The position numbers and the translations under genes are program-made. Below, one piece after another: positions 11,548 through 23,095 of a DNA stretch of 64,000 nt (its first letter is position 1; each line of letters begins with the position of its first letter). The notes under the pieces were generated by a model. The model was not told where the DNA came from. It worked only from the letters and a program-made list of their open reading frames with translations, and ran no database searches. The stretch spans positions 3,472,001 through 3,536,000 of the forward strand of contig WHVD01000001.1 of the NCBI GenBank assembly GCA_015178975.1, read 5' to 3'. This DNA comes from Hysterangium stoloniferum. Lineage: Eukaryota > Basidiomycota > Agaricomycetes > Hysterangiales > Hysterangiaceae.

Positions 11548-13372
11548 ATGTTATTCAGTTTCGCTTTCCAAGGTGAGGAGATTTGACTGTACAGCTCGAG
11601 ACTATACTTAGTCCAGTGTAATTACATAGACGCATCTCCCCTGATCAACTACTCGGGGTCAGGATGGATAGCGGGTACATCTCATGGTCTTAAATATTGT
11701 CATGTATTTTGAGTCCTGATATAAATTGATAGGTAATTTGCAAGGCTATGATGGCTCATTCCGCTCAACTAATACTAGCGGAGATCGTGCCACGATAAAC
11801 TTCGTAGGTAAGTTATATATCTTGGTCATGTTACAGAAAGGAACGTCATCCTGTTGTCCTAGGGAGTAGCGTGTCACTGTTTGGGTCAGATTCGAAACAG
11901 CATTCGTTCAGGTTATATGAGTCTAATCAATGTCAAATTTAGTGCTCTCCGAAACAATCATGGCAATTTTACAGTCAATCTCGATCAAGACGCTCCATTC
12001 ACAGGGAATAGCTTTGCACCAGTCGATACATTTCAACAGCCTCTCTTTGAAGCCCCTAACCTGACATACGCCTCACATCAATTGACAATGACTAACGTGC
12101 CAGTGTCAACAAATATCTCAGTAACCGGTTTGGACTTTGTCACGATTCAAAGACAGATCGGCGACCCTAGGTAAGGATTGCTGATAGACGAAATCAGTAA
12201 TAATAAGTCATACGCATGCCCCCAGCGATCAAGCTTTTCAAGTAACGTTGGATGACTCAAATAATTCTTCCTCCATAATTTACACTCCGGGCGCGTGGTC
12301 CCCAGTATCTGCTACACCTGCCTTCCAAGCCACACTTCATCAGACGGCAGTAGCCCAAGCTCAAGTGACAATCTTATTCCAAGGGTGCTGTATTGTATGT
12401 TGGACCACACATAGTTCTACTCCATAATACACTTGGCACTAACATGGATGTAGGAAATCTATGGACAGTATGCGAATGCACAGTACACTGTTACTTTGGA
12501 TAATAAAGCACCTGTTCCCTTCCAAGGACTCGACCTCGATTTTACTTCTGATCTACAAGATCCGCAGACGCTTCTATATCTAATGGATGGGCTCTCCGAA
12601 GATACTCACAACGTCACTCTCACTAATACCAATGCAAACCCCAAGAGACCATTTTTCTTTGATTATGCTGTTGTTAGAAGCACAAAAAAGTAGGACTTAT
12701 CTAATAGATTATAGTATATTTTAACATGACTACAGTTTTTCAAATACAACCGGTTCTGGCACGGGGGGAAGCGGAAATACCACTGCGACAGGGGGGAGCG
12801 GAAATACCTCAGCGACGAGTAATAAAACCGCTACCCCCATCGCACCAATCGCAGGAGGAATTGTCGGAGGACTACTGATTTTGGGTATTCTCGCCACAGT
12901 TGCATTCTTGGTTGTTCGACGCCGTCGACGACGACCTGAAAACCCCTCTGAAAATATACTTCAACCATATTTTGTAGCCAGACACGTGTCAATGAATGGG
13001 GCTGAAGCGCATATGAAGAATCTACCTTCCAATCCTGGTGTACACACACAAGATTTAGCTTCTCTTCCACGAACATCTCCTGCCACTCCATTACTTCACC
13101 ATCGGAAAAGATCGCTATTACCTCCATCGTCGACGGAATCGGACCTGTCTGGTGCCAGAGTGCCGTCCTCACCTATGACACCAGCCACATCTCCATCGAG
13201 GGACCATGGCCAATCCTTTCCACAATTACAAAGCGATGCTTCTCCCTCCCAGATTATTGTCCCACATACGGTGAGGATTATCCAGGAGGAAGACGCAGGT
13301 ATTACTTTCGATGAATCCAACACCTCACCTACAATCACGCTACCTCCAGCATACAGGTCATCGTACCGTTAG
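11548..13372 (+). CDS. Gene 4: paralog of gene 1 with shortened tail (478 aa)
   Basis: Exons are 11548-11572, 11630-11674, 11733-11807, 11863-11884, 11943-12170, 12226-12394, 12454-12689 and 12736-13372 (1437 nt). Exon 3 is 75 nt, as in gene 6, against 93-99 nt in genes 1-3 and 5. Domain 1 reads GALRNNHGNFTVNLD and domain 2 EIYGQYANAQYTVTLD. The linker is about 267-301 and the helix 302-327 (APIAGGIVGGLLILG). The tail is 57 residues shorter than in gene 6 because of an in-frame internal deletion before VPSSPMTP. It still ends TLPPAYRSSYR. Otherwise it is the duplicate of gene 6. Confidence 0.85.
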
Positions 13373-13465
13373 TTTTTCTCTTTTCTTTTAATCAGTTCTA
13401 TAGTATGGTCGACTGTATTTTACACGGTCATGTATACTAATTTTTAAATCCTATTGCCTTATTCT

Positions 13466-15205
13466 TCTGTACTCATCAACCTTGTGACACAGGTATTGAT
13501 TTCAACACACAACAAGTCAAAACACTACAATCCAGCAGAACCAGAGGCTGACCTCATGGTTGGTAATGGGCATGATGTGGTGGGCCTTGTGTGGGCAATA
13601 AGTGTCAAGGCAACCAACATCCTATTCCTTTCACCCATAACCCACTGTTGATGACATGCATCTAGGCATGTTCCTCTACAAAATGGAAGCAGCTCTTTGC
13701 AGACCTTCAGCACCATGTCAATATGAAGCCAATTCATCAGCTCCTTATTGACATACCAGTTTGCTGGTCATCAACATATATCATGACTTCACAAATTGAA
13801 TTAATGGGTGATGTAAGTACTGTTATGATGACATGCATATCTACTGACATGAACAGATTATAAATACATTTGTATACAAAATTGGAAGGGATGAGAAAGA
13901 CCTCATGAAACATGAAAAAATTGATCATCTACAGCTTGATGCTGGGGAATGGGATGAAAAAGTTATTCAATGATCTTCTTGCTGTAAGCCTAACTTTGTG
14001 TTCTCATTCCTGTTGTCATTGAGTGTTCAGGGTTTCTAGCATGCTGACAATGCTCAACATGCATTCTCATCAGACCAGGCACCCACCCTGCACCTTGCAT
14101 TACCTACCCTTGAAGCACTACACAAGGCATGGAGTTCTCGATGTGCTTGTGTGAAGTATCAGGCCTTTGTTGCTGCCCTGGATGCAGGCTTGGTTAAAAT
14201 TGCAGAGTACTATGATTGAACTGCTGATTCTGATGCATACACTTTTGCTACATATGTGTGTGTAACAACATTTCACTGGTGCTAACACACATATCCTGTA
14301 GTTCTTGATCCCTCACAAAAGATCAAATACATTTGGAGATACTGGGTGTAGATAAACTCAACAACATCCTCTTACTTGCTGAAGAGATTGTATGTTTTAT
14401 CATCTATGAACCAAAGAAACTCTGATTAAATGGCTGTCAGTACAAGGAATGTTACATGGAGATGTATATAGGTAACCAGTGCCACCACAAAATTGGACAG
14501 GAAGCTTAATGTCATGCAAAGTTGGGATCTTGCTTCGTGAACTATCAGATGATGAAGATGATGCAGACACAAATATACAGAATGCTCACACTGACCCAAA
14601 TGACCCATGGCCCAAAGATTTCAAGGGCTACTTACATTCAAGGGATGAACTTGGGACCATGACAATTGTTGAATGGTGGGGGGTATGGATGTGTCTTGTA
14701 TACTATATGTGATATACTCATGCTGTCATCACAGTGGAATTCAACCAGGTACTCAGTCTGGGCCTCACTAGCTTGGGACTACCTTCCTGTCATGGCATCA
14801 TCTGTCTCTAGTGAACATGCATTGTCATCAGCTGGAATAACTATCAGCAAATGTTGTAGTTGGCTCAAACCTGACATTGTTGAGGCTTTACAGTTCCTCA
14901 AGTGCCTCCATTGCTGAGAACTGATCTACTGAGAAGAACCAAGCACAATCTTGGAGTGTGTTGAGGGGGGTGGGGAGCCTGGGAGTTGGGATGACTTGGT
15001 TGGAGACCTTGAAGATGATGAGGGCTTTGAGGATTTAGATGATGAGGGGGTTTTTGTTCAAAGTGTTGTGTAGGTACAACATTAGAGAAATTTGACACAT
15101 TTTTCCCCCTAGAGCCACAGCCTGAGCCTGAGCCAAGCCTGAGCCCCACTAAGCTGAGCCCAAGCTGGGGTTTTGAGCCAAGCTGGGCCCTGCAAACCAC
15201 TACTG
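13466..15205 (+). pseudogene. hAT transposase remnant inserted in copy A
   Basis: Exon-like pieces read in order: IPVCWSSTYIMTSQIELM near 13752-13812 (the PTRWxSTY region), EGRDEKDLM-like and LDAGEWDEKVIQ to 13971, FSSDQAPTLHLALPTLEAL with KYQAFVAALDAGLVKIAEYY to about 14217, LDPSQKIKYIWRYWV near 14305, and the C-terminal dimerisation block WDYLPVMASSVSSEHALSSA at 14790-14834, followed by VEALQFLK and an acidic tail to about 15073. Stops and frame changes interrupt it. The right end (AAACCACTACTG, to 15205) resembles a hAT terminus, and DNA colinear with copy B resumes directly after it. I see no left terminus, so it is probably 5'-truncated. Confidence 0.7.
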
Positions 15206-15529
15206 AAGATGTCGGCCAGGTGGCATGTACAAACATGACTGGGACCAATGGTCAGGTATCACATTGATGTAGGTACTGTGATTTAATTTACATGGATGAT
15301 TGTCTGATAGATTTTGAACACTCTATTTATATGTGATGTTTGTGCTCAATGTACATATTAGTAGGTGTAAGGCTAGACTCTGCCCTGCAGGTGCAGACAA
15401 ACACCAGAATGAATGATGGGAAACAAAAGCACTACATTATTGAAAATCCACATGAACATAATATATACTAGTGGGAAACCCAAATATTACTAAATTGCAG
15501 TGTAGGGAGTTACACTCTCTTACATTTAA

Positions 15530-15660
15530 AAGTATAGAAAATGAATGGCTAGAGAGCATATAATATTGTTGGGTGCACTTAAAAACCTCTGACCGAAGGC
15601 CAGCACCTATCATCTAACAAGTTCACATGAGTTGTTACTGTAAGTTACTGGAGGGCTGTT
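15530..15660 (-). repeat. Inverted copy of the repeat at 18985-19080
   Basis: The reverse complement contains GCCATTCATTTTCTA, as found after the tRNA-like sequences at 19127 and 25947, and then about 95 nt matching 18985-19080 (shared AACTTGTTAGATGATAGG-like stretch and ACTCATGTGAACTTGT). It is probably part of a SINE or the host element of one. Confidence 0.5.
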
Positions 15661-15849
15661 GGCTGGCATCATTCTTGCTGGCCCTATTATGTAGAAAGTT
15701 CACATGAGTTGTGATTAGATGCATCCTGAAGCATGCCCTGCAGGCACCAACATACCCAACCAATTCCCATGTCATCATGCAATTATTGCCAGTGGAATGG
15801 GAACAGTGGCAGAAGGATAATTTGGTGATGGGAAAATGGGCAAAAACAC

Positions 15850-16800
15850 ATGAGTATAAATCAGGTCTGTGACTTACATTTATGGCAATTTCCTGAAGAC
15901 TTATTTTACATCAAACCTAAATCTAGCTGGAAATGCAAGAAGGAATGGAGTCAGTGCCTTGTTTACAACCATAGTGGGGTGAAGCATGACTGTTGAGATC
16001 CCAACCTTAGCCCTAGTAAGAAACAGGAGTGTGGATCTTCAATTAAGGTCAGCTGTGAAGCACATATCAACATTGAAAAACCTGTAGGCTCTGACTTGCT
16101 TTTGGTGACTTATCATTGGCAGCATGGAGGGCATGGTATATAACATCAGCTTTGTCTCAGGTCTTTTATTACCACTCACTTAAAATTAGATCCATCTTCC
16201 ATTGAGGATATGTGAAATTCACCAAATCCTGGAGGGGTTTGAGATTGGCTGGACAATAGGGTTTGTAATGGATTTGACACCAAGTCAATCAAAGCAATGC
16301 TTTGGCTATCATCAGAAAAGCTTTCTGAGGTATGTGATATTTTTGATTCAATTGATCAGTACATATGAGCCTACACCTGGGGAGGAGTCTTGCAATGGAT
16401 TTACATTTGTCTTCTGCTCCCTTAGCAATGCAAAGTATGTCTATTTTTGAATCTGTTTTTATTTAATATCCACATTTGATTTATTTTGTAGCTAATTGCA
16501 GAATATGGAGATGTTGTCTGCCTTGACTCAACACACAATGCCTGCCATGGTGAAGACCAAGTAAAAGTATTCCTTAACACCATTCTAACATGTGATGAAG
16601 TTACTGGAAGAGGTGTGCTATTGGCTTTTATGCTCACCAATATTGAGTCTCAGTAAGCAGATAATAGTTATCCCCTTGAACACTTTCTTAAATGGCTTCA
16701 AAAGGAATGCCACCTTGATCCCAATACATTTATGATTGACTGTTCAGCTACTGAGGCTTTGGGAATCAACAAAGCATTCAATGATCATGTGATTTTGTTA
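15850..16800 (+). pseudogene. MULE transposase, N-terminal and catalytic part (decayed)
   Basis: Recognisable blocks are VTYHWQHGGHG-like near 16110, IAEYGDVVCLDSTHNACHG at 16496-16550 (the MULE catalytic region with DSTHN), GRGVLLAFMLTNIES near 16609-16653 and FLKWLQKECHLDPNTFMIDC at 16683-16742 with SATEALGINKAF after it. Stops separate them. The C-terminal part resumes at 17738. Function would have been cut-and-paste transposition; this copy is dead. Confidence 0.65.
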
Positions 16801-16829
16801 AGATCTAAGCAAGGAGGGCAAAAGGGATG

Positions 16830-17700
16830 ATTTTGGAGGACCAAAAATGGTGAATTGTACTAATCGGGAGGTCTGATTCTATAAGGCAAAGTGGAGCTTG
16901 GCTTCAACATATGTGTTGCACCCTCACATGAACTGTTAGGGTGCTCTGGTATTTCAAACAGAGCAGATAGTACAATAAAGACTAAAGATGACACTTAGCT
17001 CAATTGACTGGAGGCTGAAAACACTAAGAGTTATAGAGTAAAGAGTATTAAGAGAAATGTAAAGAGGATTTAAACAAGAGGAGGGTAATCTAGGTTGAGT
17101 TTCAAACTAAAGAACTGTAGCATACATGAGAAAGACTTTATACTAAGTGTAACAGATGATCAGAAGGCTGATTAGAGAAGTGAGAGGTCATGATGGGTCA
17201 AAAGAAGCATTGAAAGGAACAAGGAACAAACTAAAACTAAATGAGATGTAACAAAAGTATTCTAAATGGTATGAGGTGGCAAATAACATTTACATGTAGA
17301 ATGGATGAAGGGAGGGCATCGTAATGGAGATGGAATGGAACACCTAAAGGGGTAAACTACAACACAACAGGTTTTGGGGTGCCAAGGAGGTGGTACCATG
17401 TCCTGGGGCTCCAATGTTGGGGTGCCAGAGGGTTACAAGGGTAAGGACAAGTTGTGGTGGCTGAAAGACAGGGGTCCCAATATAAACCAAGTGTTGGGGT
17501 CCCAAGGTGGTGGCTCCATAGTCTGAGGCACTGATGTTGGGGTCCCAGAAGGGTTGTCAAGGTAAGACCAGGTTGTGGGGCCCAAAAGGGTGAGGATCCT
17601 AACAGATTTGCATCCTCTACTGTCATTGGCATCTCTGGCAAGCTTGGGGGAGTATCATCATGAAGGTTTTCTCCTTTCATTTCCCCTTCCTTTCTTCTCC
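16830..17700 (-). mobile_element. Probable LTR-family insertion inside the MULE
   Basis: It carries GCTTGGCTTCAACATATG followed by GTTGCACCCTCAC and then TGTTAGGG, a diverged version of the ACTTGGCTTCAGCTTAT signature of the gypsy LTRs in this window, in antisense orientation. It separates the two halves of the MULE reading. Boundaries are not resolved. Confidence 0.4.
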
Positions 17701-17737
17701 TTTCTCACTTTGATTCTTCTAGATTTCTTTCAAACAC

Positions 17738-18300
17738 ATGTTATGCAAAGAAGATCGGGCAGAGCTGCTCAAAGATCTCCAGGCCCACTTAGCCACTCTC
17801 CTCCAATCTGAAACCCCACATGATTTTGAGAAGCAATGGATTTTCATTCAGTGTGAGTATGGTGATCAGTGGGTGTGGGTCAAATACATGGAAGATAATT
17901 GGATTCACAAGAAACAGTGTTGGGCCTGTGCATGGTGGAAGGTGGGTTTGGCCTTTTTCTATTTTCTTTTAATGCTATGACTTAGATGGCTGCTCTGCTA
18001 CTTAGCATGCCCATTATGGCATTGATACCAACAATTTTATTGAGAGTTGGCATTCCAACCTCAAGAAAAACTACATTTGATGAGGACAAGGACAATGACA
18101 ATGCATTGACTACCTAATCCAGATCCTGACCAAAGATGTTGAGCCTGACTTCATGTGCTCACATCTTCATTGTGGCTTAGGTCCAGAATCACCACCTCTG
18201 TAAAGCTGAATTGGCTGGCCAAAAGCTTGCAGAAACTGTGCCTTTTGTAGAAGCAGAAGTGGTGGCTGAAGACTTCATGGATGGCACTGTAGGCATTTAA
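17738..18300 (+). pseudogene. MULE transposase, C-terminal part
   Basis: ATG at 17738 opens LCKEDRAELLKDLQAHLATL, then YGDQWVWVKYMEDNW and CWACAWW. After an intron-like break, AHYGIDTNNFIESWHSNLKK appears at 18007-18066, which is the NNxxESWHxxLK region of MULE transposases. Text to about 18300 is still protein-like (TKDVEPDF). It continues the element begun at 15850. Confidence 0.6.
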
Positions 18301-18984
18301 TTTAATTTTGTTGTTTATTTCACACACTAATTGTTTAAGTTTAACAGGTTAAAGTTCTATCTTTTTCTGATGATGCTATCTCATATATTGTTCAACTGAT
18401 GGATGACAAAATCACTTCTTACATGCAAACACATGTTTTTGGTTTACAGAGTCACAACTTACACTATATCCCTTCCACACACAATTGTGCTGGACCATCA
18501 CAGTCATGAGTTCAAGAAAGATGCAGAGTCTTTAGAAGATCAACACACCACTAAAAGATGTCTAATTACCAAGGTCCAAGATGGAATTAGGTTCATAGGG
18601 TCAACAGACATGTGGCAGGGGTTGATTCCACAGAGAAGTTGGATGGCATCTCCAGAGAGTTGTTAACATGTCTTCTCATTGCAACAGATGCACTAAAACA
18701 TGTAGCTAAAGATACTTTATTTTTGTACCCAGATCTTGCTACACAGAGTTAATTTATTTCCTCTTTAATACAGATTCAATTAATTGTAATTAGTTGTCAC
18801 CCTTATGGTCTAAAAATATAAATCTCAAAATCTGGACATCCAAACCAAAACTGATGCTCATGGCTTAAAAGAATGACACCAGCCTCACCATGACCTCATA
18901 ACAGCCCTTTAGCTATGCAGGGGAGTGCTGGGCCATTATGATGTCACTGCATTATGAACAATTGTTGGAGATTGACAAAACTCT
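18301..18984. other. No gene recognised
   Basis: AT-rich, CpG-poor transposon debris. The open frame at 18403-18666 contains RFIGSTDMWQGLIP but no assignable domain. Confidence 0.35.
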
Positions 18985-19080
18985 CACCAGTAACTTAATG
19001 ACTCATGTGAACTTGTGACATGATAGGCACTGGTCTTCAGTTAGAGGTTTTAAGCACATCCAATATTGTTGAGTACTAGC
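18985..19080 (+). repeat. Dispersed repeat, plus-strand copy
   Basis: This is the partner of the inverted copy at 15560-15655 (both contain the ACTCATGTGAACTTGT and TTTTAAGCAC-type words). It lies just upstream of the tRNA-like sequence at 19127 and may be part of the same composite SINE. Confidence 0.5.
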
Positions 19081-19126
19081 ATTAAGGGGGTGTGTTAGAT
19101 TGTGTAATGCTAGCACTGTTTCCCAG

Positions 19127-19198
19127 GGTCACATAGTGTAATTGGTAACACCCTTGCTATATATGCAGAAGCCCTGGGTTCAATTCCCAGTTTGGCCA
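19127..19198 (+). other. tRNA-like sequence (SINE head)
   Basis: The box A-like TAGTGTAATTGG, a perfect T stem (CTGGG/CCCAG) around TTCAATT and an acceptor end TTTGGCCA are present. The acceptor and anticodon stems have mismatches, and the 7-nt loop would read TAT (Ile). It is followed by ATTCATTTTCTACA, also found after the similar sequence at 25947, so a tRNA-derived SINE is more likely than a working tRNA. Confidence 0.55.
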
Positions 19199-19813
19199 TT
19201 CATTTTCTACACTCCTAACAATACATAGGAACCAGATGATTATGAAAGTTAGGAGAAGCAGGCAGGGAAAGGGGCTATATATGTATATTGTGCTGTAGCT
19301 ACTAGATATTGTATTTTCAATTCCAACAAAAAACCCTCATGTTTTTAAGTGAGAGTAATCCTTCTGGCTATGACTGCATATTCTATGAGTTTATATTTTA
19401 TTACCTCAAAATTGTATCTTTAAGACATGTATGCCCCTTTAAAATATCCACAAGTGTCATGATTAAACAATATTACATATTTGGGACATGACTTGATCTT
19501 TGGGATAGGATGTATTCTCTAATATTTGTATGACTTTTCAAAAACAGTTAACTTTATTTCATTCAGAAACTTAACCAGAATTATTTAGCCTACCAATCCA
19601 TGTTGTGGAATTTATTCCAAAAGGATAATCTACAGATGATTGTTTGACTGACTATTATCTAATGCCAGATATATGTATATTAATATTTCCCCATTCTCCA
19701 GAGTATCATCTGATGGACTGGATTTGAATGAAATATTAATTTTATGTCAAACAATATAAATATATATACTTGATTGAGTAAATAATTTTAGAGGTTTTTG
19801 GTTATTCCCATAA

Positions 19814-20032
19814 CTATATATATCCAGTGTGCAAAGCAACATGAAATGGAGTCCAGATACATAAATCTATCCATACTTTTTCCAATTTTCTCATCACTCT
19901 ATGCCCCACCCCCTCTTCTTGTGTTCTTGGAACAGGTGTCTTTGTCTGTTTGCCAAGAATACAGGAATCACATTTAGAGGGGCTAGCAGGAGAGGTTGGT
20001 ATTCCACCTTTGAGGAGACTGTTATTAAGCAC
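19814..20032 (-). pseudogene. Ty1/copia GAG-pre-integrase fragment
   Basis: The minus strand reads GGIPTSPASPSKCDSCILGK, then LEKVWIDLCIWTPFHVALHT, matching the pre-integrase domain (CxxCxxGK and Lxx-x-DL) of copia polyproteins. It is only a short fragment; no adjacent integrase core was seen. Confidence 0.6.
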
Positions 20033-20102
20033 ATCACAGATTTGCTTGATTGTTTATGTGTCCAAGGCAATGTAAGAATTACATAATAGGGTGAAAAGTA
20101 TT

Positions 20103-20181
20103 GACCTGAGCTGGAATTGAACCAGTGACCACTATGTCTGGATTACATGTCTAGTGCTCTTAACCTCTGAGCTATCAGGCC
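20103..20181 (-). tRNA. tRNA-Thr(TGT)-like sequence, possibly a pseudogene or SINE head
   Basis: On the minus strand a complete 7-bp acceptor stem (GGCCTGA with TCAGGTC, one G-T pair), box A-like TAGCTCAGAGG, loop CATGTAA with anticodon TGT, and box B GGTTCAATTCC can be folded. There is one mismatch in the anticodon stem, one in the T stem, and a variable loop of about 11 nt, which is too long for a normal tRNA-Thr. No intron is visible. Confidence 0.45.
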
Positions 20182-20196
20182 ATTAAGAGTAGTTCT

Positions 20197-20464
20197 GTTA
20201 GGAACCAGTCACTACTGAGATGGTTAGTCATCAGTAAGATATTAGTTTATCCAAGTCAACCATTGTGAAAGGCTGCTGTCTAATGCAGCCTTACATTGGC
20301 ATCGGTCCAGACATTGATAGGACCAAACTGTATTCCTCGAGAACGGCGAGTACGGTACACAATGATGACGGTAAGTAAAACAATATGAAAGAACTACTAT
20401 GCGCGTCTGTGATAATGTAATCAGTATGTTGTAAGCCACCAGGCTTACACATTGCTCATTCAAC
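20197..20464 (-). mobile_element. Possible copia-type LTR
   Basis: A 268-nt stretch bounded by TGTTAGGAACC and TTCAACA is richer in CpG than its surroundings. The flanking 5 bp do not match (AGTTC and GATTT), so a clean solo-LTR insertion is not proven. Confidence 0.3.
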
Positions 20465-21334
20465 AGATTTGCCATTCATGCATCAACTAAGACTGACAAG
20501 ACACCAGCACTCAATGTCACCACACAAATCCATCTGACTGGTACTCAGTTACTTAAATTAACAATGGTAACATGGTGGAGCAGTGGAAGGAAGGAATTTT
20601 TAAAGTTGTCATCATGGGACTTATTCAAGTTGAAGATTGAGGAGAGGTTTATGCCAAAGGGTTACAAGATGATTGCTTTGCAGTCATTCTTCCTCTGTGA
20701 ACAGGGAAAACTTCAACTCCTTGATTATGCTACTGCCCTTGCTGAAGCCCAGAATGCAGTTGGTATTTCTGTCATCTCCACATATATCTACAAGTGTCAA
20801 CTTCTATTTCATTCCCATCCCATCCTCCTCCTGCATATCATGGCCATGCCAGAATTTAACATGGAGACTATTAGATTTGATGATCTCATGTCTCTGCTCT
20901 CCATGCAATGGGAGAGCCTTATTGCTGAAGGCATTGCCAGTGGTATGCCCACTTGTTCCATATTCTCAGCCCCTGGCCCCTGTTGTCTCTATCCCAACCA
21001 TAACTGCTCCCTATGTATACTGGACCTCCTTGCCTTACAGATGCAGAGAGAACACACTGCACTGATCTTGGAGGATGCTAGAAGTGCTGAAAAGTTCTCA
21101 CAGATGATGGCTGGACTGACCATGTTGGTCGAACATGCCCTGGAGATGCAACACTTGGCATCTTGCCTGGTCATGACTTTGTCCCTGTCAAGAAGGAGAC
21201 AGCTGGTCTCATCCTTACCAAAAATAATGGAGAAGACCAACCAGACAGGGTATATCAGGATGATGACACTGATTCTGAATATTAATCATCACCCTAATAT
21301 CTCCCCTCTCAAATTCATTTCAACCTCATTTTAA
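20440..21334 (+). pseudogene. Retrotransposon gag-like ORF
   Basis: An open frame from 20564 reads MVTWWSSGRKEFLKLSSWDL, IEERFMPKGYKMIALQSFF, QGKLQLLDYATALAEAQNA, ISTYIYKCQLLFHSHPILL and FDDLMSLLSMQWESLIAEGI. This is the alpha-helical capsid-type layout (W-x-F, RFxP, QG..S/L-x-Y) of fungal gypsy Gag. Upstream sequence from 20460 is in frame. I see no zinc knuckle or protease after it, and a stop follows at 21332. Confidence 0.5.
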
Positions 21335-21549
21335 TATTACATCCAGGCCACCTTGAACTTCCATCACCACTGGGAATCCTGGGATGCAGGCTGATGACAG
21401 ATGCTGCCAAACTTGAATGCCATTTTTGCCAAAGATAACTCAGCTTTTTGTGAGGTAATTTGGGGTTGTGGGAAAGTTTTTGTTTGGGGAGGAGTGTAAG
21501 CCTGGTGCCCCAGGCATACTACAGTGGACCCTTAACTATGTTAGATAAG

Positions 21550-21944
21550 CATACTTTTTTTCCTGTACTCCCATCATAGCTGTTCTGTTCCAAACAATAT
21601 AGCTGGTCCTCTCAAGTTGTGTGACCTGCAGACATTCAGTGAGGCTGATTGATGACAGCCTTACAATTATGAAGAGTAATGGAAGAGTGAGACAGAACAA
21701 ACAAGTGATGGATCAAAGTATGAGTAGACAGAAACAATGGGAGTGTAGAAAAGGTGAATAACAAAAATGTAATGATACAAGGAATAGCAGAGAGCTGTCA
21801 GAATGAAAATGGAAGAGTGTGACACAAAAAGAAAATACCTTGAGTATAAGTTGCCAGGACACTGTTGTCAGAGGCACTGAATGGCAGATTGCTGGAAAGG
21901 TGAATACTGCAAGTAGAGTTCTGAAATGATGGTTCCTAACAGTA
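21550..21944 (-). mobile_element. Gypsy 3' LTR remnant with adjacent polypurine tract
   Basis: It ends TTCCTAACA and is followed directly by GTACCCCCCA, the complement of a polypurine tract, as at the better preserved LTR ending at 60669. This makes it the 3' LTR of a minus-strand element whose interior lies to the right. The left boundary is uncertain. Confidence 0.4.
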
Positions 21945-22139
21945 CCCCCCACTGGGTTGAGTCCCTGTAAGAACCTTCTTGAAAATGACATAGTGCAACA
22001 TATCCACTTGGTGAATAATGTTGCCTATTTTTTTTAGTCATGTGCTCTTGTTAAATATAAAATTCAAATTTTGAATTTTTGTTCCAATGCTATTTTCTCC
22101 CTTCTCCTGACCACATGCCATCCCAGCCACTGTTTATCA

Positions 22140-22790
22140 TGACTCCAGTGACAATGAGGTCAAAACTTTGGAAGGTTGAGACAAAGAAGAAAGAATCCGA
22201 GGAGCAAGAGGCTCCTGCCAAGAGTGCAGGAGGAGGATGAGCAGAGGGCAGCATTGGCAGCAAAGAGGAAGGTTGTGATGGAGGTGAATGGGAGCAAGGG
22301 TCAGGAGAAGGGTAAGGCAAGAGTGATGCTAGGGCTGGAAAAAGTAAGTATTTGTTGGTGTACTAAATATTTTGTGTTTAGGGCAAGTGGAAGCACCAGG
22401 ATGAGGATGAGGATGAGTAGGAGGAAGATGAGTTGGAAGAGTTGGAAGAACTGGTTGGGGTTGATGGGTTAGTGTGGTTAGTTTTTCTGTTGCCATTTTC
22501 ACTGGCTCACATTACTGTAGGGAGGTGCCAGTGCAGGGTGCCTTGTCCTGTGCAGGGTACAATGTGGTGGAGATCTGATGCACACCTATTGGTCTTAACA
22601 GAGCATGTGTGCAATGTAACTGGGCCAAGAAAGGTTGCAGCTATGCAACCATGGTGTTGGAGCCAGTATTGGAGGCCCTACAGGATATCAGGGAGACCTG
22701 GAAAGGGATATTGGAGGCATACAGGTTCCAGTCCAATGCGGTGACAGCATGATATCAAGAAGCCAGTAATGGAATATGTCTATGGCATTT
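22140..22790 (+). pseudogene. Third copy of the antisense passenger gene of chromoviruses
   Basis: It lies just inside the LTR and polypurine tract at 21944, as the copies at 57550-58383 and 60879-61871 do. It has the same order: a TATA-like AAATATAAAATTC near 22055, a charged Lys/Glu-rich region (22150-22320), intron-like breaks (about 22348-22379 and 22470-22520), a Cys-rich stretch and a C-terminal helical part. CVQCNWAKKGCSYAT (22611-22655, frame 3) gives the second half of a C-x2-C-x6-C cluster. The first half is degenerate, and frame changes and a TGA mark it as broken. Confidence 0.45.
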
Positions 22791-23095
22791 TGACTTTCTC
22801 ATTGCAACTTCAAGTGATTGGAGTCAAGTTATGTGAAGAGGATGTGCCAGATGTCCTTATTTACATATTGTTTAGCTCCTGAATTTAGTGCAGTTGCAAC
22901 TGCTCTTATACAGTGAGCAGGATCACTTACCATTGAGGATATTTCCATGGCACTGGTGGAAGAAGAAAGCCATCTGAAGGTCCAAAAGGACACTGAGAGT
23001 CAGTTTTCCCTGAAAGCAAAAACAGACTCATGAAGATAGATAGATGCAACAACAAAGGTCACATCACATGTTTGTGTCTGGCACCAAGCCAATTG
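22791..23095 (+). pseudogene. Ty1/copia gag C-terminal fragment
   Basis: Pieces in several frames read LCEEDVPDVLIYILFSS, LTIEDISMALVEEESHLK and CNNKGHITCLC, the end of a copia Gag with a degenerate CCHC knuckle (first Cys missing). CpG-poor and interrupted by stops. Confidence 0.45.

Larger units (their letters stand above)
7410..15362 (+). repeat. Segmental duplication, copy A (carries genes 3 and 4)
   Basis: Similarity to 32188-39392 begins at AAATCACAAAGAAGACAGC and ends near CATATTAGT. It covers the upstream DNA, genes 3/5, the spacer, genes 4/6 and the 3' flank. Copy A alone holds the hAT remnant (13466-15205) and the 131-bp insertion at 11177-11307. Copy B alone holds the 610-bp insertion at 32934. 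Confidence 0.8.

Noticed and set aside
20103-20181. A functional nuclear tRNA-Thr
   Set aside because: Stem mismatches and an 11-nt variable loop argue against it; kept as tRNA-like only.
22176-22744. A host gene encoding a Lys/Glu-rich protein
   Set aside because: Its position beside an LTR and polypurine tract, and the cysteine motif, tie it to the passenger genes of the chromoviruses.
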